From Bacillota bacterium (lineage in GTDB: Bacteria > Bacillota > UBA4882 > UBA8346): a stretch of 64,000 nucleotides of DNA. The notes beneath the pieces were generated by a model. It was not told where the DNA came from, did not search any database, and saw only the letters and a program-made list of their open reading frames with translations. The position numbers and the translations under genes were made by a program. Where the stretch lies: positions 1 through 64,000 of the forward strand of contig JAEZJK010000042.1 of assembly GCA_023415835.1 (NCBI GenBank). Direction: 5' to 3'. Positions 44,315-53,009 of the stretch are shown piece after piece (position 1 is the stretch's first letter; every line of letters starts with the position of its first letter).

Positions 44315-44385
44315 AGGATCAGTAATTTGTACCAATGCCGATTTCTGGCTAAAATAACGTAAATAATATGACTGGGGGAAATAAG

Positions 44386-44769
44386 ATGCAGAATTTTCGT
44401 GTTACTGTTAATGGAAAGGTTTTTGAAGTTTCCGTCGAAGAGGCTGGTTCCGCTAAAACTGAGATTATTGCCCAAGCCACTCAGGCAGCTCCGGTAGCTG
44501 CTAAACCTGCTGCTGCTCCAGCCCCTGTGAAAGAGGCAGTATTGGGGAGCGGGGAACAACCGGTAGCTGCTCCATTATCGGGTTCAATTCTCGATATTAA
44601 GGTAAAGCCTGGGGACCGGGTTAAATTTGGACAAGTATTGTTAACGTTGGAAGCTTTGAAAATGGAAAACGAGATCGTCGCTCCTCAAGATGGGACAGTT
44701 AAAGAAATTTTTGCTCAAAAAGGTTCGATGGTAAATGTCGGAGATGTATTATTAAGCCTTGGCGCTTAG
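44386..44769 (+). CDS. Biotin carboxyl carrier protein
   Basis: About 127 residues from ATG 44386 (GGGGGA six bases upstream; an ATG at 44368 without site is in frame). It has an N-terminal beta strand (NFRVTVNGKVFEVSVEE), an Ala-Pro-rich flexible linker and a biotinyl domain with EALKMENEI, where Lys92 carries biotin. It shuttles carboxybiotin from the carboxyltransferase to the beta subunit. As in methylmalonyl-CoA decarboxylase, the carrier is a separate polypeptide. Confidence 0.92.
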   Translation: MQNFRVTVNGKVFEVSVEEAGSAKTEIIAQATQAAPVAAKPAAAPAPVKEAVLGSGEQPVAAPLSGSILDIKVKPGDRVKFGQVLLTLEALKMENEIVAPQDGTVKEIFAQKGSMVNVGDVLLSLGA

Positions 44770-45178
44770 GATATTCCCTAAATGCAACGACATTGTTCGA
44801 GTAATAGATGTGCGAAAAAATGTTAAAATGCTCATTGTTTTTGTAAGGAATAATGTCATTATTTACTTACCATTATTAGCCGTTTTCTATTGGGTTAATA
44901 TCAAACGGCTGTTTCGATTAGAATCATCTGCAAAATTGATGAATCTATCGCTATCTACCTTACCAGTAGATCAAAGCTGGATTTGTTAGGCATGATTGCC
45001 ATTATCTATGTTAATTAGCATTATCACTATTTTTGAGCTTGTTATGATACGAGGATTTATAGTTGGGTTCCTTATAAGAATTCAAAAGATTTTAGTGTTT
45101 GAAGCATCCGCAAAGAAATAGTGATTCCTGTCTCTTATCTAAATAGCTAACTTAATTTAAATTATCGAGGTGAATAAA
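44770..45178. other. Gap between carrier and carboxyltransferase genes
   Basis: About 410 AT-rich bases. A 76-codon frame is open early in it but overlaps the previous gene and has no ribosome binding site, so no gene is claimed. A separate promoter for the carboxyltransferase gene may lie here, but none is clear. Confidence 0.4.
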
Positions 45179-46522
45179 ATGGCAAAACCGGTTCGGATCA
45201 CGGAAACAAGTTTTAGGGACGCCCATCAATCATTATGGGCCACTCGGATGAAGACTGAAGATATGATGGCTGTCGCAGAAGCTATCGACGAAATCGGCTA
45301 TCATTCATTAGAAGCCTGGGGTGGGGCTACCTTTGACAGTTGTCTCCGTTTTTTAAAGGAAGACCCTTGGGTGCGTCTCCGGCGTTTAAAGGCAGTCATT
45401 CGGAAGACACCGCTCCAGATGCTGTTACGGGGCCAGAATATTTTGGGCTACCGTCATTACCCCGATGATGTGGTTAAAGAATTCTGTAAACGGGCTGTCG
45501 ATAATGGCATTGGGATCATTCGGATCTTCGACGCTGTAAATGACCTTCGCAATATGGAAGTGGCAATCAAAGCTTCGAAAGAAGCGGGCGCACATGTCCA
45601 GGGCACGGTCGTTTATACCATCAGCCCGGTTCATAATATCGAGGCTTATGTTAAGCTTGCCAAAGAATTGAAAGAGCTGGGCTGTAATTCGATTTGTATT
45701 AAGGATATGGCCGGACTCCTTAAACCTTATGAAGCCGAGGAATTAATTAAAAAGTTAAAACAGGCCGTAGGTATACCTTTGCAATTACATGCCCATTATA
45801 CCAGCGGATTAGCTTCAATGACTTATCTAAAAGCGATTGAGGCCGGTGTAGATGTGATTGACACTGCCATTTCTGCTCTGGCATTAGGTACTTCACAGCC
45901 GCCAACAGAATCAATGGTCGCAGCTTTGCAAGGCACTCCCTACGATACCGGGCTTGATTTGAACAAAATCGCTCCGATTAACCAACATTTCAAAGAAGTC
46001 AAAAAACAATACCAATCGATTTCCGCTCCGATTGAGGTAGACACTGCGGTACTTTCTTATCAGATACCGGGCGGGATGATTTCCAACCTCCGCAATCAAC
46101 TGGCTGGCCAAAACGCGGCTGACCGTTATGACGAAGTCCTGGCCGAAGTGCCAAAAGTCCGTGAAGAACTTGGTTATCCGCCTTTGGTTACTCCAACCAG
46201 TCAGATGCTGGGAACTCAGTCCGTGTTGAATGTATTAACCGGAAAACGTTACAGTGTGGTGCCGAAGGAGATTAAAGATTATGTCCGCGGTATGTATGGT
46301 AGGCCGCCGGCGGCGATTAACCCCGAAGTCCAGCAATTGATTATCGGCGATGAACAACCGATAACCCACCGTCCGGCAGATGATTTGGAACCGATGCTGG
46401 ATAAGGCCAGGAAAGAGATTATGCCCTATTACCAACAAGAGGAAGATGTCCTCTCATATGTGCTCTTCCCTGAAGTGGCGATGGAGTTTTTTAAGACCCG
46501 GGCTAATACGAATAGCAAATAA
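45179..46522 (+). CDS. oadA: Carboxyltransferase (alpha) subunit, OadA/5S type
   Basis: 447 residues. The HMGL-like TIM barrel has ITETSFRDAHQSLWATRM (metal-binding Asp and DAHQS), HAHYTSGLA (metal His pair) and the biotin-site lysine in CIKDMAGLL. The PYC_OADA C-terminal region ends without a biotin domain, which is on the separate carrier protein. It moves CO2 from oxaloacetate (or a related acid) to biotin. The ATG at 45179 follows GAGGTG; a GTG at 45170 is less likely. Oxaloacetate is the likely substrate, but pyruvate or methylmalonyl-CoA carboxyl transfer cannot be excluded. Confidence 0.92.
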   Translation: MAKPVRITETSFRDAHQSLWATRMKTEDMMAVAEAIDEIGYHSLEAWGGATFDSCLRFLKEDPWVRLRRLKAVIRKTPLQMLLRGQNILGYRHYPDDVVKEFCKRAVDNGIGIIRIFDAVNDLRNMEVAIKASKEAGAHVQGTVVYTISPVHNIEAYVKLAKELKELGCNSICIKDMAGLLKPYEAEELIKKLKQAVGIPLQLHAHYTSGLASMTYLKAIEAGVDVIDTAISALALGTSQPPTESMVAALQGTPYDTGLDLNKIAPINQHFKEVKKQYQSISAPIEVDTAVLSYQIPGGMISNLRNQLAGQNAADRYDEVLAEVPKVREELGYPPLVTPTSQMLGTQSVLNVLTGKRYSVVPKEIKDYVRGMYGRPPAAINPEVQQLIIGDEQPITHRPADDLEPMLDKARKEIMPYYQQEEDVLSYVLFPEVAMEFFKTRANTNSK

Positions 46523-46556
46523 AAATCGGGCCGGTTTAACCGGCCCGATTTTTATT
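46521..46556 (+). terminator. Terminator after the carboxyltransferase gene
   Basis: AAAAATCGGGCCGG, loop TTTAA, CCGGCCCGATTTTT. A long stem with T tract, strong in both directions. Confidence 0.9.
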
Positions 46557-46589
46557 TGAATGATGTTTAAAATAATTATATTAATAATA

Positions 46590-46623
46590 AAATGCCACAA
46601 GGATGTTAGGACCTTGTGGCATT
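46590..46623 (-). terminator. Terminator of the acyl-CoA synthetase operon
   Basis: On the minus strand AATGCCACAAGG and CCTTGTGGCATT pair in a 12-bp stem, then TTATTATTAAT. Confidence 0.8.
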
Positions 46624-46641
46624 ATAACAAATTTCCCAGTA

Positions 46642-48294
46642 TTACTGTTGGTCGTGTTCGCGTATTTCAACTCTCCGAATTTTACCGCTGATGGTTTTAG
46701 GAAGTTCGGTAACAAATTCAATAATTCGAGGATATTTATATGGGGCGGTTACGTTCTTCACATGATTTTGTAGTTCTTCCTTCAATTGCTCACTGGCTTG
46801 AAAATTTTTAGTTAAGACAATGGTCGCTTTGACCACTTGTCCCCGGACTTCATCAGGGACTGCGGTTACCGCGCATTCCAATACCGCTGGGTGTTCCAAT
46901 AATGCGCTTTCAACCTCGAAAGGTCCGATCCGGTAACCGGAACTTTTGATGACATCATCAGTCCGGCCGACGAACCAGTAATATCCGTCTTCATCCCGCC
47001 AAGCCGTATCCCCGGTGTGATAAATACCGTTATACCATACACTTTGAGTACGCTCCGCATCCCGGTAATACCCATCGAAAATACCGGTGGGTTTTCTCTT
47101 ATCGGTGCGAACGACAATTTCTCCAATTTCTCCAACCTCACAAGAACGGCCGGTTTCGTCGATAATATCGATATCATATCCGGGAGACGGCCTTCCCATC
47201 GATCCGGGTTTTGGTTCCATCCAAGGGTAGGTGGCCAAAGATACGGTTAGTTCGGTCTGGCCATAACCTTCCCTTAATTTAATTCCGGTTAGTTTTAAAA
47301 ATTGGTTGTAGACTTCCGGATTTAAAGGCTCACCGGCGACAACGCAATATTCCAGCTTGCTCAAATCATACTGTGTAAAATCTTCTTTAATCAAATAGCG
47401 ATAAATCGTAGGCGGGGCGCAGAAAGTAGAGATACCATATTTAGCGATCATACCCAACATATCCTTGGGAATAAACTTATCAAAATCATAGACGAAGACG
47501 TTAGCGCCGGCAATCCATTGCCCATAAAGTTTACCCCAGACCGATTTAGCCCATCCGGTATCGGAGACTGTAAGATGTAATTTATTCTCTTGTACGCATT
47601 GCCAGAATTTTGCGGTCAAAATATGACCCAATGGATAAGTGAAATTGTGTTGCACCATTTTAGGATAACCGGTGGTCCCGGATGTGAAGTAGAGCAGCAT
47701 AATATCATCGTTTTTGGTTAAGCCGTCCCCGTTAGGCTTTAGCCAGGACTCACTTGCATTTTTTAACTCGGTATCGAAGTCAATCCATCCGTCCCGTTTG
47801 CCACCGACAAGAGCCTTGAGTTTAAGTGAAGGGGATTCCGGTTGCGCTTCGTCGATCTGATCAATCACTTCTTCACCGGTAACAGCGACCACCATTTTTA
47901 CACTGGCGGCTTCATTGCGGTAAATTAAATCCTTCTTCTTTAAAAGATGGGTTGCGGGAATACAGACAGCCCCGAGTTTATGGAGGGCGATAATGCAGAA
48001 CCAAAATTCATAACGCCGTTTTAAGATTAACATTACCGGGTCGCCTTTTTTTATGCCGGCTGATTTAAAAAAGTTTGCCGCCTTGTCACTGTAATATTTC
48101 AGTTCTTTAAAAGTGAATTGAGCTTCATTGCCTTTATCATCGCACCAAACGAGCGCAACTTTATCCGGGGATTGGGCAGCCCATTCATCAACCACGTCAT
48201 AAGCGAAGTTAAAATTATCCGGGATTTTTATCTTAAAATTATCCTGAAAGTCTTCATAAGATTGATATTCCAAACCAACATATTTTTCTAACAT
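46642..48294 (-). CDS. AMP-forming acyl-CoA (acetyl-CoA-like) synthetase
   Basis: 550 residues, full length. The phosphate-binding loop is YFTSGTTGYPKM, followed by EGYGQTE, YHTGDTAWRDEDGYYWFVGR and the catalytic lysine in PKTISGKIRR. It resembles MACS-type medium-chain or short-chain acyl-CoA synthetases: it activates a carboxylic acid to its AMP ester and then thioester. AAAGG precedes the ATG. The XRE-cupin gene 43 bases upstream is likely its regulator, a pairing common in anaerobic Bacillota. Confidence 0.93.
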   Translation of the reverse strand: MLEKYVGLEYQSYEDFQDNFKIKIPDNFNFAYDVVDEWAAQSPDKVALVWCDDKGNEAQFTFKELKYYSDKAANFFKSAGIKKGDPVMLILKRRYEFWFCIIALHKLGAVCIPATHLLKKKDLIYRNEAASVKMVVAVTGEEVIDQIDEAQPESPSLKLKALVGGKRDGWIDFDTELKNASESWLKPNGDGLTKNDDIMLLYFTSGTTGYPKMVQHNFTYPLGHILTAKFWQCVQENKLHLTVSDTGWAKSVWGKLYGQWIAGANVFVYDFDKFIPKDMLGMIAKYGISTFCAPPTIYRYLIKEDFTQYDLSKLEYCVVAGEPLNPEVYNQFLKLTGIKLREGYGQTELTVSLATYPWMEPKPGSMGRPSPGYDIDIIDETGRSCEVGEIGEIVVRTDKRKPTGIFDGYYRDAERTQSVWYNGIYHTGDTAWRDEDGYYWFVGRTDDVIKSSGYRIGPFEVESALLEHPAVLECAVTAVPDEVRGQVVKATIVLTKNFQASEQLKEELQNHVKNVTAPYKYPRIIEFVTELPKTISGKIRRVEIREHDQQ

Positions 48295-48337
48295 CTTTAT
48301 TCAGCCTTTCTGTAGAAGATTATTTCAAATAAAATGC

Positions 48338-48892
48338 TTAGAGAATGATCGCCAAAAATTTGGCGGTTTTACCGTTTAAGGCTTTCATGCCATGATTGAC
48401 ATTGGAATCATAATAAATGGAATCGCCTTCATTAAGGATGACTTCTTTATCTCCGATCACTACTTTAAGGGTGCCTTCCAATAAATAGTCGAACTCTTGC
48501 CCGGGGTGGTTATTCAGATGGACTGGCACATTATCGGCTTCAGGTTCGACGGTTACCAAAAAAGGTTCGGCTTTTTTATGAATAAAATTGTAAGCCAAGT
48601 TTTGATATTTATATTGTTTGCGGCGTTCGACCGAAACCCCTCGTCCGCTACGGGTTAGGGAATAAGTGTGTAACCTGGGTTCCTCACCGGTTAATAAAGC
48701 GGATAGTTCCATATTGAAACGTTGCGCCATTCGATATAGAATACCAACCGGGATATCAACCGACCCGCTTTCATACTCCAGATAAACCTCAAGGGGAATG
48801 CCTAACTCTTTTGCCAGATCGGCAGCGGAAATTCCGTAAATGTCCCGTAAACCTTTGACTCGTTCAGCGATTTGTTTTAATTGTTCTTCCAT
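48338..48892 (-). CDS. XRE-family regulator with C-terminal cupin
   Basis: 184 residues. The N-terminal helix-turn-helix (about residues 8-60, ISAADLAKELGIPLEVYLEYE) is followed by a cupin (PVHLNNHPGQEFDYLLEGTL and DSIYYDSNVNHGMKAL) expected to bind a small acid. It precedes the acyl-CoA synthetase gene on the same transcript, so it probably senses the enzyme's substrate. AAAGGAG is about 12 bases before the ATG, rather far. Confidence 0.93.
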   Translation of the reverse strand: MEEQLKQIAERVKGLRDIYGISAADLAKELGIPLEVYLEYESGSVDIPVGILYRMAQRFNMELSALLTGEEPRLHTYSLTRSGRGVSVERRKQYKYQNLAYNFIHKKAEPFLVTVEPEADNVPVHLNNHPGQEFDYLLEGTLKVVIGDKEVILNEGDSIYYDSNVNHGMKALNGKTAKFLAIIL

Positions 48893-49113
48893 GGATATAG
48901 ATAACTCCTTTCATTAAATAGAGTCAATAATCTTCGGCTTAGGTAGTTAAAATTTATAGTATTATTGTATAACATATTCGCCTTACCTTCGATAGATCCT
49001 TTTCATTGATAATTAAAAAATATAATTTAATCACAGGATAATAGAATTAGTTATCGAAAGTAATTTGGGATATTGGTCAGGCCTCTGGACCATTTTGTTT
49101 GTGGAGGTGTATT

Positions 49114-49824
49114 ATGGATGTAGTTCCGATTAATCAAAAACGTATTTACCAATCGGTAATAGAACAATTTGTCAGGTTGATTAAGGATGGAAAGTTGCAG
49201 ATAGGGGATAGAATGCCTTCAGAACGGACATTGGCAGAAATGTTTAATATTAGTAGGGCTTCAATCCGGGAAGCATTGAGCGCATTGGAGATAATCGGTT
49301 TGATTGAAGTCCGGCCAGGTGATGGTTCCTTTGTCACCGAGTTGAATATAGCTCCGTTTATTAATGCTATTTCGCCATTGTTTATCAGAAATGATTCAAT
49401 GGAAAAAGAGTTGCTTGATTTTAGGAAGATCCTCGAATTGAATGCGGTTGAGTTGGCTGCGGCTAGAGCGGAATCAACCAAAGATTTATTGACAGCCTTA
49501 AAGGATATGAAGGTGGCGATTGACAACGATGATTTAAATGCCGGGGCGGAAGCGGATGTTTACTTTCATAAGAGCATTTTCTTACTCAGTCAGAATTTTA
49601 TCCTGATAAAAGCTTCCGATTGTATTATAACGATCCTGGAGAGCTCAGTCAGGTTTAACCGGGATAAATCACTTAAGAACAATTTTAATGCACGCGAGAT
49701 ATACAAACAACACCTTGAGATTTACGAGGCGATCATGTTGCACCGTCCTGAAATTGCCAAATGCAGAATGGAGAAACATTTGGATTTTGCTTTAAAAAAT
49801 GCGGCAAACTGGCGGAAACAATGA
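49114..49824 (+). CDS. FadR-type GntR regulator (FCD domain)
   Basis: About 236 residues from ATG 49114, with GGAGGTGT upstream. The winged helix is classic: MPSERTLAEMFNISRASIREALSALEIIGLIEVRPGDGSFV. The FCD ligand domain has DFRKILELNAVELAAARA and ADVYFHKSIF, with acidic and His residues that usually bind a metal and an organic acid. It is divergent from the XRE-cupin gene and could control it or the acyl-CoA synthetase. No other adjacent target is seen. Confidence 0.92.
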   Translation: MDVVPINQKRIYQSVIEQFVRLIKDGKLQIGDRMPSERTLAEMFNISRASIREALSALEIIGLIEVRPGDGSFVTELNIAPFINAISPLFIRNDSMEKELLDFRKILELNAVELAAARAESTKDLLTALKDMKVAIDNDDLNAGAEADVYFHKSIFLLSQNFILIKASDCIITILESSVRFNRDKSLKNNFNAREIYKQHLEIYEAIMLHRPEIAKCRMEKHLDFALKNAANWRKQ

Positions 49825-49989
49825 TAATGATTGTTGGTATAGGTGACGGTAACAATTATTTAATTGACCGGCTTTTATTACTTAACCATTGATACTAAGG
49901 GAAATTATTTTTTTATTTTTAAAACGGGACAAATAGGCCGCAATCATCTGCCAGTATTTAAAGAAGTTATTGTAACATGAATTGTACCG

Positions 49990-50200
49990 CGATTTTTGGG
50001 ATTAAGAGCCGCTCCATAGGGAGAGGTTTCTTAGGCTCAATGCTAAATACCTCACCCCGGTTCTCTCGCGGGTCTTGCAAGTCATCTTAACCGGTGCAGT
50101 CCGGTCATGGTAATCGCCAGAAAGCTATATAGCAAGCCCCTGATACTCCGGGGCGACCGGAATTGTTACGGCACACCTTCTCAGGTATTTGTCGGTGGCG
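49990..50200. ncRNA. Hairpin-rich intergenic segment, possible structured RNA or intron remnant
   Basis: This ~200-base GC-rich island between two AT-richer flanks folds into several local hairpins: GAGGT/ACCTC with an ~20-base loop near 50020-50055, ACCGG/CCGGT at about 50090-50105 and CCCC/GGGG at about 50137-50153. No frame has a binding site or recognisable protein. It does not match riboswitch consensus motifs I checked by eye (lysine, FMN, cobalamin, T-box). A group II intron relic is conceivable. Confidence 0.35.
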
Positions 50201-50246
50201 GGGTGAGGTCAAAAGGCAGAAAATACAGAGTCATGCAGTTTGGCAG

Positions 50247-50286
50247 TACAAAACAAAAACTCCCTCGATTTAAATACCGAGGGAGC
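50247..50286 (-). terminator. Terminator of the aspartate-semialdehyde dehydrogenase gene
   Basis: On the minus strand GCTCCCTCG, a nine-base loop, CGAGGGAG and then TTTTTGTTTTG. Confidence 0.85.
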
Positions 50287-50323
50287 ATTAGCAACAATTT
50301 GATTATCAACAATAGGTTTTATC

Positions 50324-51409
50324 TTACCGGGCTTGCAGATAACCTTCGGCCGTCAACAGTTCGGCGGATAATACTCCGCCGCCGGCAGCGCCGCGGACAG
50401 TATTGTGGGATAAAGCCACAAATTTATATTGATAAAGATGGTCTTCACGCAACCTGCCGATAGTCACTCCCATACCGTTTTCAAAATCCCGATCCAGTTT
50501 GGTTTGGGGACGGTTTTCCTCTTCAAAATATTTTAAAAACGGTTGGGGCGCGCTTGGCAATGAAAGCAGCTGCGGCTTGCCTTTAAAATTCCTCCAAAGC
50601 TCAATGATTTCTTCCTTGAAAGGTTTTTTCTCGAAATTTACGAACACCGTAGCCAAATGGCCGTTGGTTACCGGAACGCGGATACACTGGGTGGTAATTA
50701 TCGGGCCGACGGCATTGGCGATGGTAGAGCCATCGACCTTACCCCAGATTTTTAGAGGTTCTTTCTCACTCTTTTCTTCTTCGCCGCTGATGAAAGGAAT
50801 TACGTTATCAATCATTTCCGGCCATTCCTTAAAGGTTTTTCCGGCGCCGGAGATTGCCTGATAAGTGCTGGCCACCACTTCTTTAGGTTTAAATTTCATT
50901 AACGGGTGAAGGGCTGGAACATAGCTTTGAATGGAACAATTGGGTTTGACTGCGATAAAACCGTGTTTACAACCGAGGCGTTTCCGCTGGGCTTCGATTA
51001 TTTGAAAATGTTCCGGATTGATCTCCGGAATGACCATCGGGACGTCCGGAGTCCAGCGATGGGCGGAGTTATTGGAGATAACCGGAATATCCGCTTTGGC
51101 GTAATCCTCTTCCAGTTTTTTGGTTTCTTCTTTGGGCATATCAACGGCACAACAGACAAAGTCAACTTCTTGAGACACTTTCTCGATAGCGGCAGCGTCG
51201 AGAACGGTTAATTTGGCGACTTGTTCGGGGATCGGCATATCCATAACCCAGCGTTCCCCAATGGCTTCTTGATACATTTTACCGGCTGAACGCGGGCTAG
51301 CTGCCACCGTAACCACCTCAAACCAGGGATGGTCCGCCAAGAGCGCTATAAAACGTTGGCCTACCATTCCGGTTGCTCCCAAGATTCCAACACGTAATTT
51401 TCTTTCCAT
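50324..51409 (-). CDS. asd: Aspartate-semialdehyde dehydrogenase
   Basis: About 361 residues. The NADP-binding GILGATGMVGQRF, the catalytic cysteine in AVKPNCSIQSYVPALHP and substrate-binding GAGKT-like and RVPVTNGH motifs are present. The enzyme reduces aspartyl phosphate for lysine, methionine and threonine. Length and motif wording match the archaeal/fungal-type class rather than the classical E. coli type. ATG 51409 follows GGGGTG; a GTG at 51418 in frame is possible. It is monocistronic. Confidence 0.92.
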   Translation of the reverse strand: MERKLRVGILGATGMVGQRFIALLADHPWFEVVTVAASPRSAGKMYQEAIGERWVMDMPIPEQVAKLTVLDAAAIEKVSQEVDFVCCAVDMPKEETKKLEEDYAKADIPVISNNSAHRWTPDVPMVIPEINPEHFQIIEAQRKRLGCKHGFIAVKPNCSIQSYVPALHPLMKFKPKEVVASTYQAISGAGKTFKEWPEMIDNVIPFISGEEEKSEKEPLKIWGKVDGSTIANAVGPIITTQCIRVPVTNGHLATVFVNFEKKPFKEEIIELWRNFKGKPQLLSLPSAPQPFLKYFEEENRPQTKLDRDFENGMGVTIGRLREDHLYQYKFVALSHNTVRGAAGGGVLSAELLTAEGYLQAR

Positions 51410-51834
51410 CTCTTTCACCCCGTATTTAAAATAACTTAAGGAATTTTTTTATATATAACATATTTGCCGCCAAAATACAACTGCTATTAGGTAAATTCGA
51501 TTGTTTTAACTATTAAAGGACTGGAAACAGGATTGATTGATAGTTATCCCCGAAGCGCCTCTATTCAAAAAAGGATCTGAAATTGATAAGGTTTCAAAGG
51601 ATTAGCCGGTTAATTTAAGCGGGGGGTGGCAGTTTTATTTCCCCTTTTCGTGGTATTCCGCGTGTTGCGCCATCCACCAGGCTTTACCTTGAAAAGCTTC
51701 ACAGAGGGATGGGCGAAGTTTTGCCGTATATTTTAGTATTGATTTATTTCAATAGGCATCTTTTTTTGCTATAATAAAGCAATCCGGGGTACTTTCAGAG
51801 TATTGAAGCTATGATTAATATAAAGGGGAATTTG
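51410..51834. other. Divergent intergenic region
   Basis: About 420 bases between the diverging dehydrogenase and DUF362 genes. A -10-like TATAAT (51770-51775) lies 60 bases before the latter, with no convincing -35. No gene is supported. Confidence 0.4.
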
Positions 51835-52989
51835 ATGGAGATCATATCCATATTACAAGTCGAATCTTATCAGAATGGTTTAGCTGACCAAATTGAAAAG
51901 CTTTTGGAGCCATTGGGTGGACTTGGTTCTTTTTGTAAACGCGGCGACCGGGTTTTCCTAAAACCCAACTTTTTAATGCCTAAAACAGCAGAAAGCGCAG
52001 TGGTTACTCATCCGGCGTTAATTCTGGCGCTGACGCGGCTATTGATCGATCAAGGTTGTCAAGTGGCGATCGGGGATAGTCCCGGAATGGGCAGCGCCGA
52101 GGCTGTACTCAGAAAAATGGGGATTCTCGAAGAATTAACCAGGTGCGGAGCAAAGATTGTCGAATTTGAAAAGAGAGTTTCTTGGAAACAGTTTAGCAAA
52201 GCCCCAACCTTGGAGCGGAGATTTAAAAATTTAGAATTAGCCGGAGAGCTGATTGACTACGATAAAGTGATTAACCTGCCGAAATTGAAATCCCACGGGC
52301 AAATGGGCATCACTTTAGCCACCAAAAACCTCTTTGGTTGTGTGGTCGGACATGCGAAAGGCCGGTGGCATTTTGTCGCCGGCCGCGATTTACATGCTTT
52401 TGCCCGGATTTTAGTGGAGATAGCTTTGACGGTAAATTCCACCTTACATATTTTAGACGGGATTGTCGGTATGGACGGGAACGGACCCTCCAGCGGCCGG
52501 CCCAGGAAAATTGGTTTATTGTTGGCGGGCGTCAATCCGGTGGCTTTAGACCGGGCGGTAGTGGAGCTTATCGGGAAAAACCCGGATCAGTTTCCAATCT
52601 TCGCGGCAGCCCGAGAAATGGGCGTGCCTGGGGTTGATTTAAACCAAATTGATATAAAAGGTGGAACCATAGCCGAGCTTCAGGTTTCCGATTTTGAGAT
52701 TCCGAAGCGAGTGGAGTTGGATCGGTTTAGCAATCAATTATTAAGCAAAGCGTATCGACGGTTAATCGGGCAAAAATTAGCCATCGATTATCAAACCTGC
52801 ATCAAGTGCGGCAAATGCCAAGAACACTGCCCGGCTGGCGCTATTAGTATCCGGAAACGGGTCAAGATTAAAGAAGGAAATTGTATTAAATGCTGTTGTT
52901 GCCAGGAGTTTTGTCCGGTGGGGGCGATTGCGTTGCAAGATGTGTGGACTGCCAAAGTATTGAGAAAAATTACGATGCGGCTTTCATAA
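51835..52989 (+). CDS. DUF362 protein with two C-terminal 4Fe-4S clusters
   Basis: About 384 residues. The DUF362 domain (residues 1-300) has KPNFLMPKTAESAVVTHP, GDSPGMGSAE, NLPKLKSHGQMGITLATKNLFG and HILDGIVGMDGNGPSSGRP. The ferredoxin part has CIKCGKCQEHCPAGAI and CIKCCCCQEFCPVGAI, giving two cubane clusters. It is a putative redox protein in the cytoplasm; no reaction is established for the family. The ATG at 51835 follows AAGGGG. The KDG kinase gene follows 20 bases later. Confidence 0.9.
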   Translation: MEIISILQVESYQNGLADQIEKLLEPLGGLGSFCKRGDRVFLKPNFLMPKTAESAVVTHPALILALTRLLIDQGCQVAIGDSPGMGSAEAVLRKMGILEELTRCGAKIVEFEKRVSWKQFSKAPTLERRFKNLELAGELIDYDKVINLPKLKSHGQMGITLATKNLFGCVVGHAKGRWHFVAGRDLHAFARILVEIALTVNSTLHILDGIVGMDGNGPSSGRPRKIGLLLAGVNPVALDRAVVELIGKNPDQFPIFAAAREMGVPGVDLNQIDIKGGTIAELQVSDFEIPKRVELDRFSNQLLSKAYRRLIGQKLAIDYQTCIKCGKCQEHCPAGAISIRKRVKIKEGNCIKCCCCQEFCPVGAIALQDVWTAKVLRKITMRLS

Positions 52990-53009
52990 ATATCAGGAGG
53001 TTATCGAAA

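Noticed and set aside
44759..44989. 76-codon frame after the biotin carrier gene
   Set aside because: It starts inside the carrier gene, has no binding site and no recognisable domain.
49990..50200. Riboswitch (lysine, FMN, cobalamin or T-box) for asd
   Set aside because: The segment lies downstream of asd, and conserved core words of these riboswitches are missing.
50107..50463. 118-codon plus-strand frame
   Set aside because: It overlaps the end of asd and its terminator, is very Arg-rich and lacks a ribosome binding site.
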